Origin: Xylogone sp. PMI_703
Taxonomy: Eukaryota > Ascomycota > Leotiomycetes
Length of the DNA stretch: 64,000 nt
Direction: 5' to 3'
NCBI GenBank assembly: GCA_021399445.1
Contig: JAJTUQ010000004.1
Location: 2,914,001 to 2,978,000, forward strand
Below are positions 36,509 to 47,772 of this stretch, one piece after another. The notes below the pieces were generated by a model. It worked only from the letters and a program-made list of their open reading frames with translations. It ran no database searches and was not told the origin of the DNA. Numbering within the stretch: the stretch's first letter is position 1; each line of letters opens with the position of its first letter. The position numbers and the translations under genes are program-made.

Positions 36509-38061
36509 ATGAATCCCATTATCTGCCGTAGGACACGACCAATCACCTCGAAAATACTCTCAAACTCCGACCATTGGCTATCACGACCAAAGCCATTCTC
36601 GAGAAGATGTCTCGCAATAGAAGCTTATGATGGCACTTTACCATTGAAAGGCTATAGAGTGCTGGATATGACAAGAGTTTTGGCTGGAGTTAGCAATTAA
36701 AACACTTTTGCGATTGATATTAGCTAACCACTCTCAGCCCTATTGTACCCAAATCCTTGGGGACCTTGGGTACGGCCATTCTTAGCTCCTACTACGCCTC
36801 TGGCAGATGCTTACAAAAGGCAGTGCAGAGGTAATAAAAATTGAACACCCAGACCGCGGCGATGACACAAGGCACTGGGGGCCACCTTATGCAAAGTATA
36901 GAGAAGGCTCTGGAAGAGAAGGACATGGTGAAAGCGCATATTTCCTTGCTGTAAGGGCCGAACAACAAAAGTGATCACTGCATACTCAACATATGTTTCC
37001 AGGTTAACCGCAATAAGAAGTCTGTAGGGCTCTCATTCCAAGACCCAGCAGGAGTTGAAATACTCCATAAATTAGCGGCAGACAGTGATATTCTTGTTGA
37101 AAATTACCTACCCGGATCATTGAAGAAATATGGCATGGATTATGAAACAATACACGAGATCAATCCTAGATTAATCTATGCGTCCATTACCGGATTCGGT
37201 CAGACGGGCCCCTACTCAGGCAGGGCAGGTTATGATGTTATGGTCGAAGCCGAGCTGGGCCTGATGCACATCACTGGCAGTCGTGATGGGCCACCAGTTA
37301 AAGTTGGGGTGGCAGTAACCGATCTCACAACGGGACTCTACACGAGCAATAGTATCATGGCAGCTTTGTTGGCAAGGGCTAGGACTGGAAAAGGGCAGCA
37401 CCTAGATGTGGCTCTGAGTGACTGCCAAGTAGCTACATTAGCAAATATAGCTAGCAGTTGTTTAATTAGCGGAGAAAAGGACGAAGGGAGATGGGGAACA
37501 TCGCATCGTAAGTCTTCCCCAAAACCACCAGGCACATTCTTACATATTCAAATAGCATCAATTGTCCCTTATCGATCGTACAAGACAAAAGATGGGGATA
37601 TTCTATTCGGCGGCGGCAACGACCGTTTGTTCGGAATCCTTTGCGACGGTCTCGGTCGTCCAGAGTGGAAAACTGATCCAAAGTTTATTGTTAATGCCCA
37701 AAGAGTTGCCAACCGAGTAGAACTTGATTCTTCGATTGAATCTATCACACAACAAAAGACTACTCAAGAATGGTTAGAGATATTCGAAGGGTCTAGGCTC
37801 CCCTATGCAGCTGTGAATGATGTCCAAACTACTTTAAACCATAGTCATGTCTTGGCGAGGGATATGGTGAAGGAAATAAATCATGAGTTCTGCGGGCCAA
37901 TAAAGATGGTTAATACTCCTGTGAAGTACAGTGAGAGCAAACCTGGAATTAGAACACCTCCGCCAGTGCTTGGTCAACATACGGATGAAGTTCTCAAAGA
38001 TATCGTGGGTCTGAACGATTCAGAAATTGAGAAATTAAAGCTTAAGGGGGCCGTCAAATAG
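36509..38061 (+). CDS. CoA-transferase family III, mitochondrial (SUGCT-like)
   Basis: Five exons: 36509-36688, 36738-36769, 36824-36950, 37003-37507 and 37556-38061, 449 aa. The N-terminus is rich in Arg/Ser and free of acids ([15 protein letters not shown]), a likely mitochondrial presequence. The CaiB-BaiF body has '[33 protein letters not shown]', 'ENYLPGSL', '[17 protein letters not shown]' with the expected catalytic-region Asp, and 'GRWGTSHPSIVPY'. The family moves CoA between carboxylates; succinyl-CoA:glutarate CoA-transferase is the nearest described role (inference). The fourth intron (37508-37555, 48 nt) has no stop and a length divisible by three, so the frame stays open through it. 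Confidence 0.9.
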
Positions 38062-38492
38062 ACTTATGGATTAGAAATACTTATAGTACAATCTCTCCCT
38101 GTTCATATAATAACCCAGAATATATATTGTAGCTCTCAGGGAGGCATTTGAACCCCCAATGAGGTGATTCACGTGACTCGATCACGTGAGCGCTAACTTA
38201 TCGTTCTCGTCGCATGACTACACCTTAATGGGGTTCAATATACAATAGATGGTTAAAGGTTTTCGATACGCTGGAATCAATCGCGCATTTCTCAAGACGT
38301 GACAGTTTGATCCCATAGGCAGTCCTTTTCCATCGTTAATCTAGATCCGCACAACTTTCGCAACAGGCTATAACCATTGAAGAACTACAAGCCTCCGATT
38401 TACGACTCAGTACTTGAGATTTAGTCCCAGAACTTTAGAAGATTTCACTTGCGCTTCAAGCCAAAATTGGTAAGATTAGAAATAGGTACAAC
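38062..38492. promoter_or_regulatory. Intergenic with a paired CACGTG element
   Basis: 430 bp upstream of the PHD-finger gene. Positions 38169-38176 and 38182-38189 are two identical perfect palindromes, TCACGTGA, separated by 5 bp. They match the E-box bound by bHLH factors (the second copy, ATCACGTGAG, fits the yeast Cbf1 consensus). The rest is unremarkable, with a CT-rich leader before the ATG. Confidence 0.5.
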
Positions 38493-39970
38493 ATGGATCC
38501 AACTCCAACAGCACCTAAGAGCGGAGAAACGGCAGACTCGCTGATGAACGAATCACCTCCAAAATATGTTCCTCAGTTCTCAGCTGCTACGGAGATGATC
38601 CTCAAGCGTATCAATTCAGGCGCATCAAGCGCCAATCTGAGCTCAATTGGAATAAATGGGTCTCATCCAGGATACGAAGATATGAGAAGAAGCGTTTTAC
38701 AGGGAATGAAAACCACTTTAAATATGGAAATCCCTACTCCTATCAATGCAAGCGCAGGAAAGAAATCCACAAAGCGCAACTCCTCCAGCGGTACTGGAGC
38801 AAAAACAACCGGAACACCAAGAAGCGGAAGCGGCAGCCGAGGGAAAGGGGCTAGCCGCTCCAAATCTACCAAAGCAGGAACCAAAAGAAAGCGTCTGAAA
38901 GATGAAAGTGATAGTGGTGACGAGTCCACTTCTATTTCGACGTTGGGCGACGACTCAGATGGAGAAGATGCGCGAAGTGTAACAAATATGCCAACGACTA
39001 CATTGTCAGGGAGGCATGTTGTGAAGCCAACTCAATTCAACCCAGCCGCTCAAGAAGGGCCTGTTCGGAAACGTGGTCCCACAAAAAGGACCCAAGAACA
39101 AGCTCTATGTAAGAGGTGCGCACGAGGGCACAGTCCACAGAATAATATGATTGTATTCTGTGATGGTTGTAATCTGGGATGGCACCAAATGTGTCATGAC
39201 CCATATATTCCCGACGATATGATTGAAGATGAGACTCAAGCATGGTTCTGCGCGGACTGTAGTAAGAAGAAAGGGAAAACACTAGGTCTTGATACATCAA
39301 AGTTAGTTGGTTGGCCGTCAAAGACCTCGGAACAGGTTAGACCTATATCCACCATTCCTATCTTAAGATTCCTCTTGCTAATACTAGGATTCAGAAAAAA
39401 GCACATCTTACATCACTCTCAAAAACACAATTGGTAGCATTACTACTGCATTCCACAACTCTCTATCCAAACCTACCGATATTTCCACCTACTTCATCCC
39501 CTCAACCCAAAGGTTCTCAAAGCCAGCCCACCGCAAAGGGAACCCTTAGCGTTCAACCGCAAGCACAAGCATCTCAGTCATCCACCAGCGGTCTATTTCC
39601 TAGAGCCGAGGCTAACCCAAATGCGACAATCAATTTTATCCGCAAGATCCCAGGGTCTAGTCCCTTTCCCTCTCTTGCATCCGCCCTATACGCTAGTAGC
39701 CAAGCTTCCCAACACTCAACTTCAGCACCGCCAAATTTAGCACCTCAAGCAGGTGACCAGGATGGTAGCAGAGAGTCTACTCCTGCCAGCCCACCATATC
39801 CAAAACCAGGACATGGCCTCATGGCGAGATTACCGCCGGATGATGAGGATCTAGAGTGGTTGGTTGACAGCAACGACTTTGAAGCATTTAGTCATGTTGT
39901 ATACGACAGCAACGGGGATAAAATCGAGGAAAATGGAGTTCTTATTGATGCTCAAACATCTAATGTATAA
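38493..39970 (+). CDS. PHD-finger protein
   Basis: Two exons, 38493-39335 and 39395-39970, 472 aa. The first 190 residues are Ser/Thr/Lys-rich and disordered, with basic patches that could be nuclear localisation signals (KAGTKRKRLKDE). One PHD finger spans about residues 205-262 with the C4-H-C3 pattern: CKRC, CDGC, WHQMCH and FCADC. After it comes a short helix (SLSKTQLVALLLHSTTLYPNLPIF), then a Gln/Pro/Ser-rich segment and an acidic C-terminus. This layout suggests a chromatin reader. Family relatives include fungal PHD proteins of histone deacetylase or bromodomain complexes, but I cannot name the orthologue. Confidence 0.9.
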
Positions 39971-40222
39971 TTTTTCTGCCTGTATATAAATATACTGAAC
40001 GTATGAGGACCAGGGCGGATACCATATCGATTTAGCTAGAGTTACAGCTTCACAAGCGAAATATAGTAATCTTGAGGACAACCCATACAATGATTTGGAT
40101 TGATCATGGAGATAGATTGCTGTGGGGAGTCTATCAGTGACGCCTTCTGCAAAGTGGAACTTGCATCTTAAAACTTCATTCGCACTTTTAGACCTAGCCC
40201 CTGCCACCTACACACCCGCCTC

Positions 40223-40844
40223 CTAGATAGCTCCCTCCTTACTCGTCTTTAAGTATCTCGTTCCCAAACGCGAGATATCTTCAGTAACACCCTTTATCTC
40301 GTTCTCCACATAAAAATGGTCACCATTAGGATTAGCCAAAGCCACCCCATATCCACCCTGGAAATACCCATCCGGATCCTTCTTCCCAATCAAAAACTCC
40401 TCATCGAACGTACCAACCGCGAGTTCCACATCAGCCTTAGCCTCACTAGAAATCCATAAGAGAGGAGAACCACAGTTACTGCAGAACGCCCGGTAACAAC
40501 CAGGCGATGAGTTGTACTCTGCATAAGTGGATTTGGAAAGCCATTTCAGCTCCGAGTCCTTCACAAGATGGAAGTAGTACACCAAACTCCCGCAGTTTTT
40601 ACGGCATTGGGTGCATTGGCAGGTAAGTGGCTAACAAATTCAGCCTGTTCAGCTTTCTCATTTTTCATTTTTGTTTTTTTCAGTTTTGCAGCTGGAAGGG
40701 ATGGCTCACCCCCCTTTTCCAATCATGATCCGACGCAAAATCTACCTGGTACCTCACACCACCACAGAGACAACCGCCTGTTATGGTAGTAGGACGGGGC
40801 TCCGCGGATGTTTGACATTTTATAGCTACAACTTGCTCTTTCAT
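40223..40844 (-). CDS. GFA/CENP-V family zinc protein
   Basis: Two exons, 40844-40710 and 40630-40223, 180 aa. The start (MKEQVVAIKC) is the ATG that keeps the frame into TGGCLCGGVRY. The three zinc motifs of the glutathione-dependent formaldehyde-activating (GFA, Mss4-like) fold are complete: CLCGG, CQCTQCRKN and 'AFCSNCGSPLLW'. Fungal members are usually small cytosolic proteins of unknown substrate; some bacterial ones were proposed to speed formation of S-hydroxymethylglutathione. The PHD gene ends 250 bp away on the opposite strand. Confidence 0.9.
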
Positions 40845-41288
40845 TTTGAATGAGCGGACATTTAGGTACAGATATGCCTATATAATTTTAAATAATCAGA
40901 TTCACCTATATGAAATTACCTATGATCTGATATGAATGATGCCTGGAGCTCATCCCTTTATGACGTTTCCCGTTCCCCGCACGGCTTGCCATCTCCAGCC
41001 ACAGACAAAATCAGGTATCTCAGAAGTGATCGCCGCATGTTTAAGTGATTTTAGGAAATCTTCTTAAATAATGCCAAACATTCTGTTTTGTGAGTAAAGC
41101 GACTCGATTCGCCAATAGTCACCATTGTTGCAAGGGTATGTTTCTCCTTGGAGCTAATACTGCAACCGCCTCTACTTCATGGGTATTAATGCTTGCATAT
41201 ATGCTAGTTTTGGTATGGGCACTGTTTTCAAAAATCACGCCAGATCAAGATAGTTTATAGAGAGCCATATACTAGCCGATTAGCCTTC
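40845..41288. other. Intergenic
   Basis: 444 bp upstream of the GFA-type gene and downstream of the TPR gene, both minus strand. AT-rich, with no open frame worth calling. Expected to hold the GFA-gene promoter. Confidence 0.35.
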
Positions 41289-42727
41289 CTACAGCTTGAA
41301 ATCTCCATTCACCTTCTCCCAACCAACGTTGCTGCCTGGATCCATGGAGGCTACCTTCTCTGCCAGCCCGATTTTTACGGCCCTAGACCGCTCCGTACAT
41401 AATTCATATATAGTTGACAAGTTAAATGTCAATGCGTGGAAAGAGTGTTCTTCTACAACTAATTGTTCCAGCAGTTTACGTGCCTGTAACAAAGACATTA
41501 GTCTGGATTTAGGTATTGGGCCTCGTGGTAAGACAAACCTCTTCCATTTTACCAGTGTAGAGCAGACATACTGCCAAGTTCTGCTTCCACATTGCTTTCT
41601 CGCCCGGGTCTGTATTATCATCTGAGGAGTCATAGAGTACTTTCCATACATCTGCCGCAGCTCCATAACGGCCTTCTGCCATGAATGCCAAAGCCAACAT
41701 TGTTTGGTGTTGCTCTTTCGCAGTCTCTCTAATTCCTCCAATAACCTGCCTTGCTGCTTCAATATCACCAAGGCACATCCACAGAAGTGCCTTCTTCGTC
41801 ACCAACTCAGCTTCATGGCCTTCTCGAGGTTTAAGAGTCTTTAAATGTCTGGTAGCACCTTCTAAATCTTCCATCTCTACTAGTGCACTGGCTACTCTGA
41901 TACCTAAATCATCTAATCGGCTTTCCCATAGCTCGATCTCTGCTTCATTTTGATCAGAGCTTTCACCACCTCTAGCTGTCTTTTTCAGGTGAGATAAGAC
42001 TGCTCGCACTTCCCTAGCCAGCTCATAGTACCCCATGACTCCTCTCCTTGCGTCGTTAAATCCCATCCCTTGTAATCGGACAGCCAGAACGCGTAGCTCC
42101 CATGGCACTAAGTGCTCAGAAGTCAAGTCATCTCGATAATAATTTGAATTCAAATCCTCCAGGGCTTTGACTTCTTGTGATGCGAGTTGTGTTTGGTTGC
42201 ATAGTGTGAGGCAAGACAGCCGTGTATAAACTAGGTTGAAAATAGAGCTGTAATCTGAAGTGTCTATTGATGATGATGTCAATAATCGTGCTGCTTTGAT
42301 AGCCGCTGTCCTAAAATGTCCTCCTTCAATTAGAGTCTCTAAGGAGGTGTCATCGGCCGGCTGAAGAGAAGGAACTCGAAATGGTGGAGGAACATCAATG
42401 AGCGTAAGTGGATGATAAATTTCGGGTCGTAGAAGGTGACTGAAGTCTTTCCTTGGCTGGCTTAAGTTTGACACAGCTGTTCTAAATGAAGGATTGGAGC
42501 TGACGCCTGGTGATAAAGCGCGCGATGCCTGCGATCGCTGTGAGTCTGTACGAGATAGGACGGATGAAGCGGACAAGATCTGGCTTGAACCTGGTTCTGG
42601 AGATAGAGGGTGGTCGATAGGGGCTCTGCTTCCCAGTTAGCACACAGAGTAGTTGAATAACGCATCGGACATACTCATCGGCGTCTAAAGGCCCACGAGT
42701 TGCACGCCGTGGTAGAGCTATATACAT
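41289..42727 (-). CDS. TRAPPC12-like TPR protein
   Basis: Three exons: 42727-42675, 42625-41539 and 41483-41289, 444 aa. After a short disordered N-terminus (RATRGPLDADE, then a Ser/Pro-rich segment) the protein is a run of helical repeats of TPR type, with 'LETLIEGGHFRTAAIKAARLL' and 'HLVPWELRVLAVRL'. The C-terminal set includes 'AFMAEGRYGAAADVWKVL', 'NLAVCLLYTGKMEEA' and 'NLSTIYELCTE'. This matches subunit 12 of the TRAPP tethering complex that acts in ER-Golgi traffic. The 5' end is uncertain: the ATG used sits inside CTAACTAATGTATATAG, which also looks like a branch point plus 3' splice site, so an earlier exon is possible. Confidence 0.82.
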
Positions 42728-43759
42728 TAGTTAGACGTTTCTAGAAATTCTTGATTGTCGTATCACTGCTTTAGTGAAAACTAATCTCGGCTATTGCAAG
42801 ATAAAAGAGTTCCACGAAGAATCTGCCAAGCAAGGAGACAACGGGTTACGGCTTTGGTGTAATCCAGCCTTGCTCCAAGATCGGTAGCTTCTTTATCTAG
42901 TACGCTTCTGACATCATAGAACAAACGAAATTATATTGCCAAAAAGTCTTGCAAGGAAGAACATATGAAAGCATTTTTTTGCTGATACCATTTCAAAGGA
43001 ATACCCAGCTATGGGAACTCTACCCCTTGGATGGTAGGGACCATATCTAGCATAGCTAACTCGATCACACTGTGGCTGAGTAAAGGGGCTACATCGGTTA
43101 TAATACGGACCTTTTCCTGTAGATGTAATTCTGACATGCTTCCTTGATGCCGGACTTCCAGACGGACTGTCCATATTTTCACAGTGCAACAACTTATCTT
43201 GCTGTTTGAAATAAGTCAGGAGTGAGTTCCTTCGCCGAAGTCAATATCCGAAACAGGTAACTGTATTTAGGCCTTATTTTTGAGGCCACAAGAATGATCT
43301 AACCTCATGCCACTCAGTCTTGGCTTGCAACATAACTTAGCTGCGGAATTTTCTTATGTTATCTTGAACAAGATAATATGTTGATATACGGTATCACATA
43401 GCTGGTGAGTATGATGAGGCTTGTTCTTCCATATTCGACAAAACCTCTTCATTTCGTCGTTCTAAATGGAGAAGCACAAGACCGTTGTGTAGGCCATGGC
43501 CTTTGGTGATGTTATTGCTATATACTTTCATCTCACCGAGACCAACGGAAGTATACAGTGATTGCTTTGAGCTTCCTTCCTATCAGACCATAGGTTGCAA
43601 CAAGAGCAGCTAGCAAAACTGCTGAGTACTTATCAAATATTTACTAGCACGAAGTCATTCCATTAGATCTAATATGGGATCATGCACACCCGCAGTTTGG
43701 TCAAGAAGACTGAGCAATTTATGGTATATTTCCTATCTATTATACAGATCCAGGTGGAT
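42728..43759. other. Intergenic with unassigned open frame
   Basis: About 1 kb upstream of the TRAPPC12-like gene. A minus-strand frame at 43192-42914 (92 codons, starting MLHCENMDSPSGSP) has no recognised family. It could hold a missing 5' exon of the TPR gene or be chance. The rest is AT-rich. Confidence 0.35.
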
Positions 43760-44100
43760 TTACTGCTTATCCGTAACAGTCAAGCTCTCAGGATTGTGTG
43801 AGACCTTCTTATCGTTCTGATCGTAGAAAATTACCTAGAGCTGTCAGCTGCTCTTCCTCGATACATGGCAAGTGAAGCATGCCTTGGGGGGATGCTTGGC
43901 TCCTTCCTCTTGGGCCTCCTTTTCTGTTTTAACGATTCGTTCTACCTGGACATCTATTAAGTACGCAATCCTTTTCAATTGGATTTGGATATAGAAGGCG
44001 GCCTTACATCTCCTTCACGGTGACCACCGCGAATTTTGATTGATACATGATCTCCGACCTCGATAGACTGGCCTTCTTTGTCCACGATTTCCGAGGCCAT
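43760..44100 (-). CDS. DUF2945 / HVA1 Tudor-domain small protein
   Basis: Three short exons, 44100-44008, 43945-43883 and 43834-43760, encode 76 aa; each is too small to stand out as an open frame. Read together: MASEIVDKEGQSIEVGDHV..., then 'KIRGGHREGDVERIV', 'EEGAKHPPKVIFYDQ' and 'KKVSHNPESL'. This is the hypervirulence-associated Tudor (DUF2945) pattern: a G-D-x-V beta barrel with a GG turn and a C-terminal HNP motif. The family occurs widely in fungi and bacteria, and its molecular role is not established. The second intron (43835-43882) starts with GC. Both phase and the motif support the model. Confidence 0.8.
43835..43882 (-). other. GC-AG intron in the DUF2945 gene
   Basis: A 48-nt intron with donor AAG|GCATGC, branch-like CTGAC and acceptor CTCTAG. 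Using it joins HPPK to VIFYDQ exactly as the family requires. The only in-frame GT donor nearby (CAT|GTATCG) would leave a 30-nt intron and insert six residues. Confidence 0.7.
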
Positions 44101-45448
44101 TTTGATTTAGTGGTTCTGCTCAGTTGATGCCTTGATCTAGAAATTATGTGTGATGTAGTAGTATCTCCAAAATAGCCCTTTATCAAATTAATTTTAGTCT
44201 AGAGTGCAAGAACCTGTTCGAGACAGCTCCCGTATTTAAAATGTATTTATCCCCTGTGAATATGCTGAGAGTCGCATTATCACGGTGACGTATGGTTATA
44301 TCATATCCCTCTATGTCATTGGGCACGTGTTTCGATCGGCAATTCCTGCCCTGTACAATGAAATGAGGTTCTCCTTCTTCGAATTCTGCAATAGATTCTA
44401 ATCTAAGAGAAAGAAGAAGATTCTTGGAGATTTTCTTCCTACTCAATTGCATTTCCTACGAACGAGGCTCTCCATAAGGCACTTGTGTCTTGATAGCCCT
44501 TTAGAAGACCTTAGGCTTCCGAGGTCCTGCAGCAATTGGTTTTCGGCAACGGAGCCCCACGTTTTCAGGGACTGCAGGCGTGTGCAGGTCCTGGGGGAAC
44601 GCCCGCCAATCACCAGAGTGCGCTAACAGCCCACTATCAGCTGCCGTCCGTGCGATTGAAATCTCATCCTCCAGCTTCACGCCCGCTATCCATACATTAT
44701 TCAACATGAGCTTTTGGCTTCTAGTAAATAGACTTGTGGTAATACTATACGGGGTATACATGCGATGCTTGAAACTAGACGGCGATTGCTCATATATAGA
44801 TATTCTACCTGGGATTGGGTGCTCTAGATTGCACGTGTCCGGGGATTCGAGCCTGTCCCCACCTACGCGAGATGTGACTGGCGCAAGTTCTGCCAAACAT
44901 GGAAATAGTTCTATTCAATAGAAGGTGGCATCATAAGCAGCACGCCACACACAGCTGGATATCTGCAGCGAGCGCAGGCCTGGATTTGATATCTGGCTGG
45001 AAGTGAGATTGTGTATCAGATCGCGATATTGGATGTCTCTGGAACAGCAACCAATTCGGTCACTTTTAGAACAGAGGAGAGAGTTGAAGCGATAATAATT
45101 CGGCAATATTTAGAAAGCTTCTTGTTGAAACGAATTAGATACGTCGTTTTATGATTGGCTAGCCCCCGGTTCGGCTGTAGTCGACTTTTTTCCCCGCACA
45201 TTATTCGCCTGGTGGGTGTATGAGTCTTAACTAAAGCTCCGATCTAGGCGAAAAATATACAGCGCCTTTCCCTCTACCATCTTTGTCCTCAATCCATATC
45301 ATCTACACTGCAAATTGGAAGATTGTCTGTTTCCCGCTCGAGCAGAGCAGTAGTGATACTAAGGCCGTCTAGGCTTGCATTCAGTTACCTTTCAATCCCA
45401 TTTTTTTCCCTCTTGTCGTCCGCCCAATTCCACAAAATACCCTTCACC
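44101..45448. other. Intergenic, upstream of ILV2
   Basis: About 1.35 kb between two divergent genes. Minus-strand frames at 44452-44183 (89 codons) and 44896-44501 (131 codons) lack any recognised domain and I do not call them. The last 250 bp are CT-rich and look like ILV2 promoter and leader. Confidence 0.4.
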
Positions 45449-47772
45449 ATGCTTCGATCGGCCACTTCCCGCGCCTTAAAACAGAAGGCGAGCTACACAG
45501 CTGAGCTTTTCTCTCCCTCCTGGAGACAAGCTCGCATAGCATTGGTAGGTAGAGCTCCAGGAGCTCTGCGAAATCAAGCAACATCAGCGACAGCAACTGC
45601 CTCGACTACTTCCACCTCACCGAGCTCGTAAGTGTCACCTATAACATGTATGAGTCAATCGGCCCAGAGCTCACAAGATACCTCTAGACAAACCCGGGAA
45701 ACGCCAAGCCCAGCATTCAATACATCGCGAAAATGGAGAGAATCGAATCCCTTACAGCCTCAAAAAGAGCCAGAAATGGATGAGTCGTATGTTTCCACCT
45801 CGCCGCCGCTGTCAAGTTCTACGCTGACTATCTATATGTAGATTTATTGGCAAGACTGGTGGCGAGATATTCCATGAAATGATGCTTAGGCAAGGCGTCA
45901 AGCACATATGTAAGCATCCATTGGACTTTCCAACAGAATATCAGCTAATTGTTACCAGTCGGTTATCCAGGAGGTGCCATCTTGCCAGTATTTGATGCCA
46001 TCTATAACTCGAAACACTTTGATTTTATTCTCCCAAAACATGAACAGGGTGCTGGACATATGGCACAAGGTTATGCCAGGGCTTCGGGCAAGCCAGGTGT
46101 GGTTCTCGTGACTTCAGGACCGGGTGCTACAAATGTAGTGACTCCCATGCAAGATGCTCTCTCCGATGGTACTCCAATGGTTGTATTCTGTGGTCAAGTG
46201 CCTACAACAGCAATTGGTAGTGATTCTTTCCAAGAAGCCGACGTAATTGGCATCTCAAGAGCTTGCACGAAGTGGAATGTTATGGTGAAGAATGTGGCCG
46301 AGTTACCGAAACGGATAAAGGAGGCCTTCGAAATTGCCACCACTGGCAGACCGGGCCCTGTTCTGGTGGATCTTCCTAAAGATGTTACCGCTGGTATTCT
46401 TAGAAAAGCAATCCCTATGGCCAGCACCATTCCATCAATTCCCAGCCAAGCTACCCGGGCGCTTCAGGAACTCAGCAGGAAACAGCTCGATGCTTCCATT
46501 AAGCGTGTAGCCGACCTAGTCAATATCGCAAAAAAGCCAGTTATCTATGCAGGACAAGGCATTGTTTCGAGTCCTGGAGGTGCAGAGCTGTTAAAAGAGT
46601 TGGCTGATAAGGCATCCATCCCTGTCACCACTACTCTACAGGGACTTGGTGGTTTCGATGAGCTTGATCCCAAATCTTTAAATATGCTTGGAATGCATGG
46701 GGCGGCCTACGCCAACCTAGCTATGCAGGAGGCTGATCTTATCATTGCCCTTGGAGCACGCTTTGATGACCGTGTGACCGGAAATGTTGCCAAGTTTGCT
46801 CCGCAGGCTAAGGCTGCTGCTGCTGAGAAGCGTGGCGGCATAGTTCATTTTGAGATCATGCCAAAGAATATCAACAAAGTTGTACAAGCTACCGAGGCTG
46901 TGGAGGGTGATGTTGCAGCAAATCTATCCCTCCTTGTTCCCCTCGTTAAAGAGACTACCATGGAGGACCGAAAAGTATGGTTTGATCAAATCAATACCTG
47001 GAAAGAGAAATTCCCTCTCTCGGCATATGAAAGAGCTGAGCGTGCCGGTCTCATCAAACCGCAAACCCTGATTGAAGAACTCTCCAACCTTACAGCCGAC
47101 CGGAAAGAGCAGACAATCATTGCGACCGGTGTAGGTCAACATCAAATGTGGACTGCACAACATTTCCGTTGGCGTCATCCCCGGACAATGATTACGTCTG
47201 GTGGTCTAGGAACTATGGGTTACGGTCTGCCAGCAGCTATTGGTGCAAAAGTTGCCCGCCCCGATGCTCTTGTTATTGACATTGATGGTGACGCATCATT
47301 TAACATGACTCTTACTGAAATGTCCACAGCACAGCAGTTTGACATTGGTGTGAAAATTATTGTTCTGAATAACGAAGAGCAAGGAATGGTCACTCAATGG
47401 CAAAACATCTTTTACGAGGACAGATACGCACACACTCACTCTAGAAATCCAGATTTTATGAAACTAGCTGAAGCTATGCGTATCCAGGCCAGAAGATGTG
47501 TACGACCAGATGATGTTGTCGATAGCCTCAAATGGCTGATCAACTCAGAGGGACCAGCCTTCTTGGAGGTTGTAACTGATAAGAAGGTCCCAGTGTTGCC
47601 TATGGTGCCAGGTGGATCTGGCTTACACGAGTTCTTAGCATATGACCCAGGTGAGTTTTATCTAGCTATGTCTTGTTTTATGATAGAATATCTGCTAACA
47701 ATGGCCCCTGCAGAGAAAGAAAAGGAGCGAAGAAGACTCCTTAAAGAGCGAACCGGCGGTGTACATGTCTAA
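45449..47772 (+). CDS. ILV2: Acetolactate synthase catalytic subunit, mitochondrial
   Basis: Five exons: 45449-45627, 45670-45786, 45842-45909, 45959-47650 and 47714-47772, 704 aa. The N-terminus is a basic, Ser/Ala-rich mitochondrial presequence followed by a variable linker. The ThDP enzyme body begins at 'GGEIFHEMML' and has the catalytic Glu in KHEQGAGHMAQGYARASG, FAD-domain 'LGARFDDRVTGN', and the ThDP/Mg motif IDGDASFNMT...NNEEQG. It condenses two pyruvates, or pyruvate with 2-oxobutyrate, as the first common step of Val/Leu/Ile synthesis. The first intron, 42 nt, is the shortest I infer here and carries TGAGTCA. Confidence 0.97.
45651..45657. promoter_or_regulatory. Possible Gcn4/CPC1 site in ILV2 intron 1
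   Basis: TGAGTCA is a perfect match to the TGA(C/G)TCA site of the general amino-acid control factor, which controls ILV genes in yeast and Neurospora. It sits about 200 bp downstream of the start codon, inside intron 1. Function is inferred from motif and target only. Confidence 0.4.

Noticed and set aside
38120..38205. Minus-strand tRNA-like 'gggggttcaaatgcc' beside the CACGTG pair
   Set aside because: The T-stem has mismatches and no cloverleaf can be drawn; the palindromes explain the local pairing better.
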